NCBI RefSeq assembly: GCF_016925635.1
Contig: NZ_CP070490.1
Coordinates: forward strand, 4,284,001-4,348,000
Direction: 5' to 3'
Length of the DNA: 64,000 bases
Origin: Lysinibacillus fusiformis
Lineage (GTDB): Bacteria; Bacillota; Bacilli; Bacillales_A; Planococcaceae
How positions within the stretch are numbered: position 1 is the first letter of the stretch; each line of letters opens with the position of its first letter. Shown here one piece after another: positions 8,823-17,664 of this stretch. A model generated the notes under the pieces. That model was not told the origin of the DNA, ran no database searches, and saw only the letters and a list, made by a program, of their open reading frames with translations. A program made the position numbers and the translations under genes.

Positions 8823-9713
8823 TTAATGATCATTTTGTTGAGAAGCATGATCTTTCGTGTGTGATGTGCCATGTTGATGTCCACCATTTTCACCCTCAGG
8901 TGCTGGCAAAAACGTTAAATGTGTGCCAGTATAGGTTGATTGGCCAACGTGTCCTGGTTCTAGCAACGTATTAAATTTTTCTTCCGTTAATGGTTCTGCA
9001 GTTGCTTTTACTTCCTTCACCCAATCAGCAAACTCATCCTGAGTCACCGCTGTTACGTTAAACGTATTTTCAGCGAACCCTTTACCATTAAAGTTTGCAT
9101 TTCTTCCCATATACTCTCCAGGTAGATCCGCAGCCAGATGCAATGTATTCACCATATCGGCCATTGCATATTTTTGACCACCTAGTTGAGGAATCCAGAA
9201 ACTTGTAATCGGTCCGTAAGAATAAAGTTTAAATTCAATGGGACGCTCTGCAGGAATATACAAATAATTCACGGTTTCAATATCTTCCTCTGGATAACTA
9301 AAATGCCATTTCCAGTTCGATGTTGAAGCATAAATGATTAACGGCTCTTCCTGTTTGTATTTCTCTGGTGTGGATTCCACCTTATAGTTACTTTCAACAG
9401 AAATAAAGGATAGGTACGCTACAATTAAAACGGGGATACCTACACAAATAATTTCCACCTTTGTACTCCCTTTAATGTGGGGAGGCTTATAGTCAGGGCT
9501 TTGCTTAGATGCACGAAACTTCACTAACATATAAGCTAACAATACAAATACGATGAGTACGATAAAGGACATAATCCCTATCGATAGCATAATATCTTTG
9601 GCTTGCACTTGAGCTTGAGGTCCTTTTGGATCTAATACTAACAATGGGTCACAACCAGTTAGCATAGTGACAATAGTGGAAAGACCAATTAATCTGAGCC
9701 AACTTTTTTTCAT
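8823..9713 (-). CDS. qoxA: Cytochrome aa3 quinol oxidase subunit II (lipoprotein)
   Basis: A 296-residue protein with a lipoprotein signal peptide (lipobox LTGC at about residues 18-21), two membrane helices, and an extracellular cupredoxin domain (YASTSNWKWHFSYPEED ... ITSFWIPQLGGQKYAM). The CuA-binding CxxxC of cytochrome c oxidases is absent, which marks it as a quinol oxidase. The C-terminus is rich in His (HQHGTSHTKDH). It is the first gene of the qoxABCD operon. Confidence 0.94.
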   Translation of the reverse strand: MKKSWLRLIGLSTIVTMLTGCDPLLVLDPKGPQAQVQAKDIMLSIGIMSFIVLIVFVLLAYMLVKFRASKQSPDYKPPHIKGSTKVEIICVGIPVLIVAYLSFISVESNYKVESTPEKYKQEEPLIIYASTSNWKWHFSYPEEDIETVNYLYIPAERPIEFKLYSYGPITSFWIPQLGGQKYAMADMVNTLHLAADLPGEYMGRNANFNGKGFAENTFNVTAVTQDEFADWVKEVKATAEPLTEEKFNTLLEPGHVGQSTYTGTHLTFLPAPEGENGGHQHGTSHTKDHASQQNDH

Positions 9714-10065
9714 AAATAAACCCCTTTAACTGATTCATTGAAGTGCTATAGGCTACTATGGGTTTGTATGGAATTCGATTCACAATTGATTTTTATAATA
9801 GGGGCACTTCATTTGAAAGACAAGGCGTTTTGCCAGATTACACAGAATGTTCTCAAACGAGAAAAATAATTTCAGTATAATTTTATAGAGGGAAATACGC
9901 ATCAAGTAAGGGATTTTATCAACTGTAATGGATTGAAATCGAAAGTGGATGGTGAAAGTAATAAGGAAATGGATGGTTAGTTTCAAATATTGTTATAGTA
10001 TGATTGCCTTTTTAGCTTATTTACGAGAGCTAAGAAAGGATAAGGCATAACTGAGGTGAGTAAAT
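9714..10065. promoter_or_regulatory. Intergenic region between qoxA and a MocR gene, with repeated TGGAT boxes
   Basis: This 352-bp gap must hold the divergent promoters of qoxABCD and the MocR regulator. TGGAT-type boxes occur at 9929 (TGGATTGAAA), 9946 (TGGATGGTGAAA) and 9970 (TGGATGGTTAG); direct repeats are the usual operators of MocR proteins. A hairpin (CCTTTTTAGCT with AGCTAAGAAAGG) lies at 10007-10038, just before the MocR ribosome site. I could not identify -35/-10 boxes with confidence. Confidence 0.35.
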
Positions 10066-11496
10066 ATGGATTGGAAACCTGATCGAACAGCAAAAAAAGC
10101 GATCTATAAACAGCTCGCAGAATATATTGAAAAGGGGATTGCAGACGGAACATTTCCGCCCGATAAACCTTTACCATCTGAGCGTTATTTAGCAAACGCT
10201 TTGAATGTAAACAGAAGTACGGTAGTTAGTGCATACGACGAATTGGAAGCAATGGGGCTGATTGAACGGAATCGTGGGAGTGGCACAACCATTAGCAAGG
10301 ACATTTGGGGTATCACAAGGAAACGAATTCCTAGCTGGAATCGCTATATTGAGGCTGGCTCCTTTTTACCCAATCTTCCTGTTACGCAAAAAATTAGAAA
10401 AGAGGCTATTGAACATAAATTAATTAATCTCGCTACGGGGGAATTATCAGAGGATCTTTTTCCAAAAAGCGCCTTGAGAGAAATCACGGCAACTCGTTCA
10501 TTTATCGGTAGCCTTGGGTATGATCATCCTTTAGGGAGTGAAATATTACGGACAACCCTTACACGGCATATCAAAAACAGCAGAGGAATTGAGACAAAGC
10601 CTTCTTCCATACTGATTACATCAGGAGCCCAGCAAGCCTTACATTTGATTGTCCAATGCCTGTTAAAGCCTGGAGATGCAGTCGCGATAGAAGACCCCTC
10701 CTACAATTTTAATCTACCTATATTTAAAACAGCAGGCTTACAAATCCATTATCTTCCTGTCAGTAAGGATGGCATTAACCCAGATGATTTGCAAGTATTA
10801 TATAAAAAACATCGAATTAAAATGATTTTTCTCAATCCAGATTTTCATAATCCAACGGGGTCTTCCTTAGATTTGAAGAAAAGAGAAGCTGTTTTAGACA
10901 TATCCTCTAAGCTAGGCATTCCCGTAGTAGAGGATGATCCCTATAGCCTAACAGCCTTTTCAGGGGATAAAATGCCTACGCTTAAATCCCTGGATAAGAA
11001 TGGGAACGTCTTATATATTAGCTCTTTGTCCAAAATTGTAGCCTCAGGCCTACGAATCGGGTGGATTGTTGGTCCTACATCTGTTATTGAACGACTATCT
11101 GATGCCAAGCAACAAATTGACTTTGGTCATTCTAGTTTCACGCAATGGATCGCCAATGATTTTTTAGAGTCACCTAATTTCAATTTGCATATGAAGCATT
11201 TAGTGAAGGAATTAGAAACACGACGAGATACCATTGTCCAAAGCCTCGATATGTATTTAAAGGACCAAGTAGTTTATTCCATTCCTCAAGGTGGGATTCA
11301 TTTATGGTGTCATGTTTTGAAGGAATATAACGAAACGCAATTACTTGAGGAATCCATAAAACGAGGCGTTATTTATGTTCCTGGATCTACGATGGGCTCC
11401 AAAAAGGGGTTTGTCCGCTTTACTTACGCAAGGGATGATGTCCATTCAATCAATGAAGGGATTAAAAGGTTTGCTCAAGCTCTTAATAGCTTCTAG
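10066..11496 (+). CDS. MocR-type regulator (GntR HTH plus aminotransferase domain)
   Basis: A 476-residue two-domain protein: a winged helix of the GntR family (IYKQLAEYIEKGIADGTFPPDKPLPSERYLANALNVNRSTVVSAYDELEAMGLIER, residues 12-70) and a fold-type I PLP-binding domain. The PLP lysine is in SSLSKIVASGLRIGW, and HNPTGSS and EDDPYS are conserved active-site segments. MocR proteins use PLP or an amino-compound adduct as effector to control vitamin B6, GABA, taurine or transport genes. GAGGTGAG precedes ATG 10066. The target is not clear from context. Confidence 0.9.
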   Translation: MDWKPDRTAKKAIYKQLAEYIEKGIADGTFPPDKPLPSERYLANALNVNRSTVVSAYDELEAMGLIERNRGSGTTISKDIWGITRKRIPSWNRYIEAGSFLPNLPVTQKIRKEAIEHKLINLATGELSEDLFPKSALREITATRSFIGSLGYDHPLGSEILRTTLTRHIKNSRGIETKPSSILITSGAQQALHLIVQCLLKPGDAVAIEDPSYNFNLPIFKTAGLQIHYLPVSKDGINPDDLQVLYKKHRIKMIFLNPDFHNPTGSSLDLKKREAVLDISSKLGIPVVEDDPYSLTAFSGDKMPTLKSLDKNGNVLYISSLSKIVASGLRIGWIVGPTSVIERLSDAKQQIDFGHSSFTQWIANDFLESPNFNLHMKHLVKELETRRDTIVQSLDMYLKDQVVYSIPQGGIHLWCHVLKEYNETQLLEESIKRGVIYVPGSTMGSKKGFVRFTYARDDVHSINEGIKRFAQALNSF

Positions 11497-12138
11497 AAAT
11501 TTTGTAAATTATAGACAAGTGGATGACTGAAAAAGCGCTCAAGTGGATGGTTTAAAATCGAGGGAAAGAATTTAAGATAGAGTCATGGATAACAACTATC
11601 CATCAAGGCTAACTACTATCATGGAAGTGTGGATGGATTCACAATTATTCACACAAGTAATGAAATCTGTAAATTGGGAAGGTGATAGAGGAACCTTGAC
11701 TGCTATGCCGAGGACGTTAGGGAAGAGGTAGATCGCTAATGCTAGTAGGTTAATGCTTCACAGAGGTTATTGGAAAAAATCGCTAGAGCCCACTTTTAAT
11801 AAAGAGGTTATAACATTCACAACACCTATTGTTAAAGTTGTCTGAAAGCTTTACCTGTTCGACCAATTTCATTTTTAGCTTTAGCTGCTGATGAAAAAAC
11901 CAAGGCAGTCACTACTTATTATATTTTAAGGTCAACGAGAATATAGAAAGGATATAGCTACTCCTTATATATTCAATTAAAACTAGTTAAAAGCATCACT
12001 TAGCCACCTAGCTCTGCAATACCATCAGCGCGCTAGGTGGCTGGCTGTTTTTATAGAAAGATTGAGTAAATAGTTAAGCAATACTATCTGATTATAAAAG
12101 TTTCTTGATTACTCAGTTAGTGGTGATGATATACAATA
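11497..12138. other. Gene-poor stretch with decayed coding fragments and TGGAT boxes
   Basis: No intact gene. TGGAT boxes continue (11520, 11544) and ATGGATA-ACAAC-TATCCAT at 11585-11603 is an inverted repeat. Short open stretches in shifted frames read like pieces of one lost protein: MDSQLFTQVMKSVNWEGDRG (from about 11634), MLHRGYWKKSLEPTFNKEV (11753-11845), then KALPVRPISFLALAADEKTK in another frame to about 11946. I do not recognise the parent. A terminator hairpin closes the region. Confidence 0.4.
12001..12053 (+). terminator. Intrinsic terminator
   Basis: An 11-bp stem (AGCCACCTAGC with GCTAGGTGGCT), then TGGCTGTTTTTA. It would end transcripts running from the MocR gene or from the decayed region. 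Confidence 0.75.
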
Positions 12139-12750
12139 TTATTTTTTAGTTACGATATTAATGCCTGCACTTGCAGTACCTATTAAATTAACTGGGAAGT
12201 TTACCATTATTGATGAGATATAAAATACCATTAATAAACAATCTCCAACTGATATAGATAAGGGTGAAATATTACTTGATGCGAAAGCAATTTGTCCGAA
12301 GGTTACTACTGGTAATGTTATAGGGGGAGTCAAATCAATAAAGGCACTTGTACCAGTGAACATATTACTTCCAACGGGTGCATGAAAAATTTGAGCACGG
12401 ATTGTAACAGTTCCTTCAACTAAAGGTAATGATCCTAATGGAGAAAATGACGCTGAGATAGCTGTAATGTTACCATTACAAGGAACTGTGAAGGCTTCAC
12501 TTGTGTTTCCATTTATGTTAATGACATTATTTATAATAGAAACGGTATTTGCAGTACCGAACCCTATGCTACTTGCGAGTCCAACTAGAGCTTGAATATG
12601 TGATGTTGAATTTCCGCTTGAGAATGCAATTATAGTGCTGTCAGTGGTAGAAGAAGGGTTTAAACAGTTGGTTTCTTTAGCCACAAATGGTCCTGATTGA
12701 TCGCATGCTCTAAATGTTGACAATCTACTATTATATCGACAATTATCCAT
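12139..12750 (-). CDS. Exosporium-type BclB C-terminal domain protein
   Basis: A 203-residue protein rich in Ser, Thr, Ile and Asn. The stretch from about residue 38 (STIIAFSSGNSTSHIQALVGLASSIGFGTAN ... FTVPCNGNITAISASFS ... IRAQIFHAPVGSNMFT) matches the C-terminal beta domain of BclB-related exosporium glycoproteins of spore-formers. The collagen-like GXX repeats that normally precede this domain are absent. It probably sits on the spore surface. Read on the minus strand; a ribosome-site-like GGGG lies 10-13 bp before ATG 12750. Confidence 0.7.
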   Translation of the reverse strand: MDNCRYNSRLSTFRACDQSGPFVAKETNCLNPSSTTDSTIIAFSSGNSTSHIQALVGLASSIGFGTANTVSIINNVININGNTSEAFTVPCNGNITAISASFSPLGSLPLVEGTVTIRAQIFHAPVGSNMFTGTSAFIDLTPPITLPVVTFGQIAFASSNISPLSISVGDCLLMVFYISSIMVNFPVNLIGTASAGINIVTKK

Positions 12751-12886
12751 ACAAGAACTTATCCCCTTTCTATTTTTAATATGTAGTAAAGAGTATTAGG
12801 CATGAACAATAACCTTATGTATGGGTATTTAATGTGAGTAAAAACACTTTCAAATGGTTCACAAATGAACTACATATAATATAGAT

Positions 12887-12927
12887 AAGGAAGATCACTT
12901 TGAGCGATAAGTGATCCTTCTTTTTTA
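12887..12927 (+). terminator. Intrinsic terminator without an obvious upstream gene
   Basis: AAGGAAGATCACTT pairs with AAGTGATCCTTCTT, followed by TTTTTTATA on the plus strand. Both flanking genes are on the minus strand, so the transcript it would end is unknown. TATAAT at 12875-12880 lies just upstream, but no suitable -35 was seen. Confidence 0.55.
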
Positions 12928-12985
12928 TACGTCCAATTAAGTTTCTTTAGTCCTAAAAGATTATGATTTATAAGGAATACAGGTT

Positions 12986-13617
12986 TTAGTCATCGCATGT
13001 ATATTTAAATTCCGGATTAGTCTGAATAAAATATCCACTTCTAACTTGCCCTGCCCAATTCTGTAGTGCTTCTTTCCACGCTACACTTTCAAAAAACTCA
13101 TCTACTGTTGTTGTTTCAGAAAACCAAATTAATGGTGTGAAGGGTGCAAGGGGTCCCACATCACCCCAAATCCCCCCAGCTTTAATCGTACTTTGTTTCA
13201 CAAGAAGCAAGGGGAGCCCGTGTTGAAAAGACATAGAAGGTTCTATTTGCATGAAAGGTGAATAGGGTTCTAATTGATCCGTACGACGTGTTGGCTTTAA
13301 AAGGGCAGCTATAGTTCCGTAACTAGAGTTTACAATTCTACGGACATTTTCTAAAGTGGTGTTAGGATACTGGTCTGTATTGGGTAGTGTTCTAGGGAAA
13401 AGAAGAACCTCTTTTATTTCATTAAACATACGAATAATGAATCGCTGCTCTTGTGATAATGGTGGTTGCGATGGCCCCAGAGTAAATAGGTTCTGATGGC
13501 TAAAAAAATAGGTATCCGGAAAAAAGCACTCGCTGCTTCATTGAAATCATCAACAGCTTTATAAAACTGATCTATTTCATTATTAGTAGCATTTTTTCTA
13601 GTTTTATTCTCACTCAA
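12986..13617 (-). pseudogene. Frameshifted hypothetical protein
   Basis: One ancestral gene is split in two frames. It starts at ATG 13617 (MSENKTRKNATNNEIDQFYK...) and reads to SAFF near 13520. A homopolymer (A6 on the plus strand at about 13519-13524) then breaks the frame, and the sequence continues without stops as PDTYFFSHQNLFTLGPSQPP into the frame ending at 12986 (MFNEIKEVLLFPRTLP ... EFKYTCDD). Joined, it is about 210 residues. The centre (SSYGTIAALLKPTRR, IEPSMSFQHGLPLLLV) vaguely recalls nucleotide-binding or TIR-like folds, but I do not recognise the family. Confidence 0.65.
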
Positions 13618-13856
13618 TTTTTTATCACTTCCTTACGATAACTTATTCATAAGTTGGAAGGGAGGTTTGTGTTTACATACAAAGTTCACTATTCATTTTA
13701 GTATTCATGAATCTTTTTAAATAGATATTCATTTCTAGGATTATATATTATTTATGAAAAAATAAAATGAAACTAATTATTCGTCTGTTCAACATTTTTG
13801 TTTCAGAAAAATCTTTGCCTGCACATTTATGGTTCTTATGAATAATAACTTAACTC

Positions 13857-14100
13857 CTATTTTTCCATGTTGTAAACACCACAGAATAAAAGTGCACCTT
13901 TTAACTGTTTCTTATCAACAAAAGTTTGAAGATCCATTGATTTTACTAGTGCTTCATTAGTATTATGGCCTTTATTCGACTGGCAATTTAAGTCCATGCT
14001 GAATCACCGTCAATAAATAATTGATTTGAGACATTGGCCTGTAAATATTTGAGCGCCTGATTAACTTGTATAATTGGTCCTAGATATTGCGGCAGAAACA
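13857..14100 (-). pseudogene. Remnant of an alpha/beta hydrolase (esterase)
   Basis: On the minus strand, about 14100 down to 13995 reads FLPQYLGPIIQVNQALKYLQ then ANVSNQLFIDGDSAWT before a stop. GDSA is the nucleophile-elbow motif of esterases. After a frame change the text resumes as NEALVKSMDLQTFVDKKQLK, then GALLFCGVYNMEK, to a stop near 13857. Both pieces belong to the same enzyme type. There is no start and several stops, so it is dead. Confidence 0.6.
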
Positions 14101-14194
14101 TTAGTGTTTTTCGTGGTCACTGCTACTTACAAGAAGTCACCGCTATCATTTACGAATTAACAAGGGAAGGATTATTTATAAAAATAACGACAAC

Positions 14195-14235
14195 AAAAAA
14201 GTCGCATTCCAAGAATTCAGGAATCGACTTTTTGT
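14195..14235. terminator. Bidirectional terminator-like hairpin
   Basis: AAAAAGTCGCATTCC pairs with GGAATCGACTTTTT (one bulge), with an A run before and a T run after. It lies in the 900-bp gene-poor gap before the EmrB-type transporter. Confidence 0.65.
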
Positions 14236-14401
14236 GAAAAAATTATATAAAATACATTGAAATGTGAATAGTCATATGATAAATTTATAGAGATAGACAC
14301 TGTATGATTATTACACCGCGAATTATCCCTATTTTAATTATACAATACAATCTACTGTGTCGTCAACAATTTTAATTTTATTTTTTTGAGGGGTGGTTGC
14401 G

Positions 14402-14494
14402 ATGAAATCAGCAGGGGCAAAACAGCAGATTGGGGGAAAAATAAACGAAGCAGCTCAAATCTTTGAGACAATCAAAGGCTTCATAAACATGTGA
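14402..14494 (+). CDS. Possible 30-residue small protein or leader peptide
   Basis: ATG 14402 is preceded by GAGGGGTGG, a good ribosome site, and opens a 30-codon frame (MKSAGAKQQIGGKINEAAQI, then FETIKGFINM), predicted to be one amphipathic helix. It ends 40 bp before the EmrB-type exporter. It could be a leader peptide that tunes the exporter, or the remnant of a lost regulator. Evidence is only the ribosome site and position. Confidence 0.35.
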   Translation: MKSAGAKQQIGGKINEAAQIFETIKGFINM

Positions 14495-14534
14495 ATGAAA
14501 TTGAAAAAGATAAAGAAAGTAGGACGGATACTAT

Positions 14535-16064
14535 ATGTCAGAAAAAACCATTTCAGTTGAGACAAAAGCGCCATACGGCATGATTGCCATATTATTTATC
14601 GGGGCCTTTGTTGCTATTTTAAATGAGACTTTACTCAACATTGCACTACCAGCCATTATGGACGAATTCGATGTGAATGCTACTGCGGTACAATGGCTTT
14701 CAACAGGCTATATGCTAATTAACGGTATTTTAATTCCTGCCAGCGCGTTCTTCATTCAACGTTTTACGGATAAAAAGTTATTTATTACAGCGATGGCTCT
14801 GTTTACTTTAGGTACATTTCTAGCTAGTATTGCGCCTACATTTGGTGTGTTATTAGCAGCACGTATGATTCAAGCTGCAGGCTCAGCGATCATGATGCCT
14901 TTATTAATGAATGTTATGCTGACTGCATTTCCAGTTGAAAAACGAGGAGCCGCAATGGGGATGTTTGGTCTTGTCATGATTACGGCTCCAGCAATCGGCC
15001 CGACGCTTTCTGGTTGGTTAATAGAGCATTACAGCTGGAGAATGCTATTTGATCTTGTGCTACCAATTGCTATTTTAACTTTAATTTTTGCGGCCTTTAA
15101 ATTAAAGGATGTAACACCACAACGTGCCATTAAGCTCGATGTGATTTCTCTTATTCTTTCAAGCATTGGATTTGGCGGCTTGCTTTATGGCTTTAGTTCC
15201 GCTGGTGAAAAAGGATGGGATCATATCCTTGTATATGGAACAATTATTATTGGAACACTTGCTTTAATTACCTTTACCCTTCGTCAGCTACGAATGGATG
15301 AGCCAATGCTTGAGTTTCGTATTTTCAAATATCCAATGTTTGCTTTATCCTCAGCCATCTCCATCGTCATTTCGGTGGCTATGTTCTCGGCTATGATTTT
15401 AATGCCTATTTACGTACAAACCATTCGTGGTATTTCACCAATGGATTCAGGTCTACTCATGCTACCTGGTGCCATTGTGATGGGCATTATGTCGCCGATT
15501 ACAGGGAAGCTCTTTGATAAATACGGGGCGAGAAGCTTGGCTGTATTTGGCTTAATCATCACCATTGTAACGTCGTATTACTTCAGCAAAATTAGTATGG
15601 ATACGGCTTATTCTACATTAGTACTTCTATATACATTACGTATGTTTGGGATGTCGATGGTAATGATGCCCGTGATGACAAATGGTTTGAATCAGCTACC
15701 AGCGCACAATAACCCACACGGCACAGCCATGAACAACACATTACAGCAGGTTTCGGGTGCGATTGGTTCAGCAGTATTGATCACGATCATGAACAATAAA
15801 ACAACGGCCAAGGCAGAGGAATTGGCTGCAAGTGCAATGAACAATATGAGTGCCAATGCAGCACAGGCTACGACACAATCTGCCAGCGAATTAAAGCAGC
15901 AAATCTTAAACGAAGCCATGCTACATGGCATCAATTATACGTTCTTCCTTTCCACATTGATTGCGGCCATCGCACTCATACTAGCCTTCTTTATTAAGCG
16001 AGTTAAGCCTAACTATGATAATCACACAGGTGGGGAAGTTGCTGGAAAGCAAGTAGAGGAATAA
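14535..16064 (+). CDS. DHA2-family (EmrB/LmrB-type) 14-TM drug exporter
   Basis: A 509-residue MFS protein of the drug:H+ antiporter-2 family. Motif C of DHA2 exporters is present as GLVMITAPAIGPTLSGWLI, the D1-type motif as LNETLLNIALPAIM, and a loop carries the MTAFPVEKRGAAMGM motif. The size and 14 hydrophobic segments match LmrB/MdtP/EmrB of Bacilli, which export lincosamides, dyes or other hydrophobic drugs. ATG 14535 has only a weak ribosome site (TAGGACGG). A strong terminator follows. The real substrate is unknown. Confidence 0.9.
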   Translation: MSEKTISVETKAPYGMIAILFIGAFVAILNETLLNIALPAIMDEFDVNATAVQWLSTGYMLINGILIPASAFFIQRFTDKKLFITAMALFTLGTFLASIAPTFGVLLAARMIQAAGSAIMMPLLMNVMLTAFPVEKRGAAMGMFGLVMITAPAIGPTLSGWLIEHYSWRMLFDLVLPIAILTLIFAAFKLKDVTPQRAIKLDVISLILSSIGFGGLLYGFSSAGEKGWDHILVYGTIIIGTLALITFTLRQLRMDEPMLEFRIFKYPMFALSSAISIVISVAMFSAMILMPIYVQTIRGISPMDSGLLMLPGAIVMGIMSPITGKLFDKYGARSLAVFGLIITIVTSYYFSKISMDTAYSTLVLLYTLRMFGMSMVMMPVMTNGLNQLPAHNNPHGTAMNNTLQQVSGAIGSAVLITIMNNKTTAKAEELAASAMNNMSANAAQATTQSASELKQQILNEAMLHGINYTFFLSTLIAAIALILAFFIKRVKPNYDNHTGGEVAGKQVEE

Positions 16065-16073
16065 ATGCAAAAG

Positions 16074-16108
16074 GGGTGTTGCTCAACTGAAGCAACGCCC
16101 GTTTTTTA
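16074..16108 (+). terminator. Intrinsic terminator of the DHA2 exporter
   Basis: GGGTGTTGCT pairs with AGCAACGCCC (one GU pair), followed by GTTTTTTATT. Confidence 0.9.
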
Positions 16109-16192
16109 TTAAGGGATTTTATATAGAGATGGGGGAGTCTAGAAAGTATAAAAAAGGCATTGCATCCAAAGATGAAACACCTTTTCTAGTAG

Positions 16193-17101
16193 TTATTGAG
16201 CTAATCGTTGGATAAAAGCATCTAATTGGGCCAATGTGACATTGTCGTTCACACCGAATGTGCCGTCACCTTTACCTACAGTTACTTTATTCGAAGCCAG
16301 GATCGCTACATAATTATTTGCCCAATGTGAGCCTGGAACATCCATGAATTGTTCAGTTGTTCCTTGCTGTGTTAAATGAAATGCTTCCACTAAAACTTTA
16401 GATAGTTGCCCACGTGTCATCGGAGAACCAGGATTGAATTTCCCATTATCATCACCCGTAAAAACACCCATTTTTTTAAGTGCCTCTGCAGCACCTGCAT
16501 ATTTAGATGATGGCTTAATATCTGGGAAACTTGAATTCGTATTACTCGTATCTAAATGTAATTTATCAGCCAATCGAAGAGCTACCTCTCCACGCGATGC
16601 ATAAATACTAAAGTCAATTTCCGCATCTTTTACTTCTCCATAATCAGAGAAGTTGGCAATACGTTTTGCCCCTACATAACGTGAACCCCAATAATATGGG
16701 TCATTCACTGTATCTACCTTAACCCCAGAACTTGTAGTAGCTGAGATAAAATTATTGTCACCTATGTATATGCCAACGTGTGAAACACCACTTCCAGAAG
16801 TATTAAAAAATACGAGATCACCCGTTTTTAAATTGTCTTTTGAGATTGACGTACCTTGCTGGTATTGAGCTTTAGATGTGCGCTCTAATGACATGCCTAG
16901 CTTAGAAAAGACTAATTGTGTATAGGCTGAGCAATCCACACCTGTCTTAATATCTGTTCCTCCATATTTATAAGGAGCACCAATATATGCTTTTGCTGTA
17001 GTAGTTATATCTGCTATTGTTGCCGCTTTCGCATCATGAATACCCATACCTGTAAAGAACATAAACGATGCGAAAATGGGTAGTAACCATTTTTTCTTCA
17101 A
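16193..17101 (-). CDS. Secreted NlpC/P60 peptidoglycan hydrolase with SLH domains
   Basis: A 302-residue exported enzyme. It has a signal peptide (MKKKWLLPIFASFMFFTGMG, cleavage after DAKA at about residue 26), an NlpC/P60 domain (residues 30-145) with catalytic Cys in GVDCSAYTQ and His in SHVGIYIGD, then two SLH repeats (about 170-230 and 232-300; MTRGQLSKVLVEAF, VTLAQLDAFIQRLAQ). It probably cuts D-Glu-meso-DAP or D-Glu-Lys cross-peptides while anchored to secondary wall polymer. Such D,L-endopeptidases act in cell separation, growth or spore germination. Confidence 0.92.
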   Translation of the reverse strand: MKKKWLLPIFASFMFFTGMGIHDAKAATIADITTTAKAYIGAPYKYGGTDIKTGVDCSAYTQLVFSKLGMSLERTSKAQYQQGTSISKDNLKTGDLVFFNTSGSGVSHVGIYIGDNNFISATTSSGVKVDTVNDPYYWGSRYVGAKRIANFSDYGEVKDAEIDFSIYASRGEVALRLADKLHLDTSNTNSSFPDIKPSSKYAGAAEALKKMGVFTGDDNGKFNPGSPMTRGQLSKVLVEAFHLTQQGTTEQFMDVPGSHWANNYVAILASNKVTVGKGDGTFGVNDNVTLAQLDAFIQRLAQ

Positions 17102-17664
17102 TTCTATCTTACTCCTTTCAAAAAGCTATCGCCTTTGAACTAAAGTAAGAATAGCATGAAATAGGGGAGAGTTATTTTTCAATAATATTACCGATTACCC
17201 CTAAACACCAAATTTGAAACCTTAATTTTAATTGTGTAAAACTTTTGCAATAATAATGGGCAATTTTACTAAAAATATATGAAATTAATGGATTTATAGG
17301 GACATAAGTGCTTTTTTTATATTTTATCCAATTCTGTGAACCGTAAAATTTGTGGAATGATATTTACTAATAGTTATAATGTGAAAGCATCTACCTTAAT
17401 AGAAACCTTTTTTCAAAATGGGAAAATAAAGTTGGCAAGATGTTAGTTAAAATTGTATCACAGAGGTGTATTATGCAATTATTTGGATTGTTTTATGACA
17501 CGATTAATTCCTGTAATCGTCGACCGCTTTGTATTTTTAGAGATTAGTTATGCCAAAGCTTTTGAAGCGATGGTCCATTTTCAATCAATACGGAGTGGAG
17601 CTTGAGGAAGATTAGGCATCACAAAACCAGAACTCATTCTTGAGCGAGTATCTGGTTTTCTATT
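17102..17664. other. 560-bp intergenic region with a possible gene remnant
   Basis: Mostly AT-rich, with no complete gene. From about 17471 one frame reads LCNYLDCFMTRLIPVIVDRF, then VFLEISYAKAFEAMVHFQSI, to a stop at 17603-17605. It looks protein-like but has no ribosome site near its ATG (17495) and no recognisable family, so it may be the tail of a lost gene. Confidence 0.3.
17623..17660. terminator. Bidirectional terminator
   Basis: AAAACCAGA pairs with TCTGGTTTT, with an additional CTC/GAG pairing inside, next to the 3' end of the minus-strand yczE-like gene. Confidence 0.75.
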
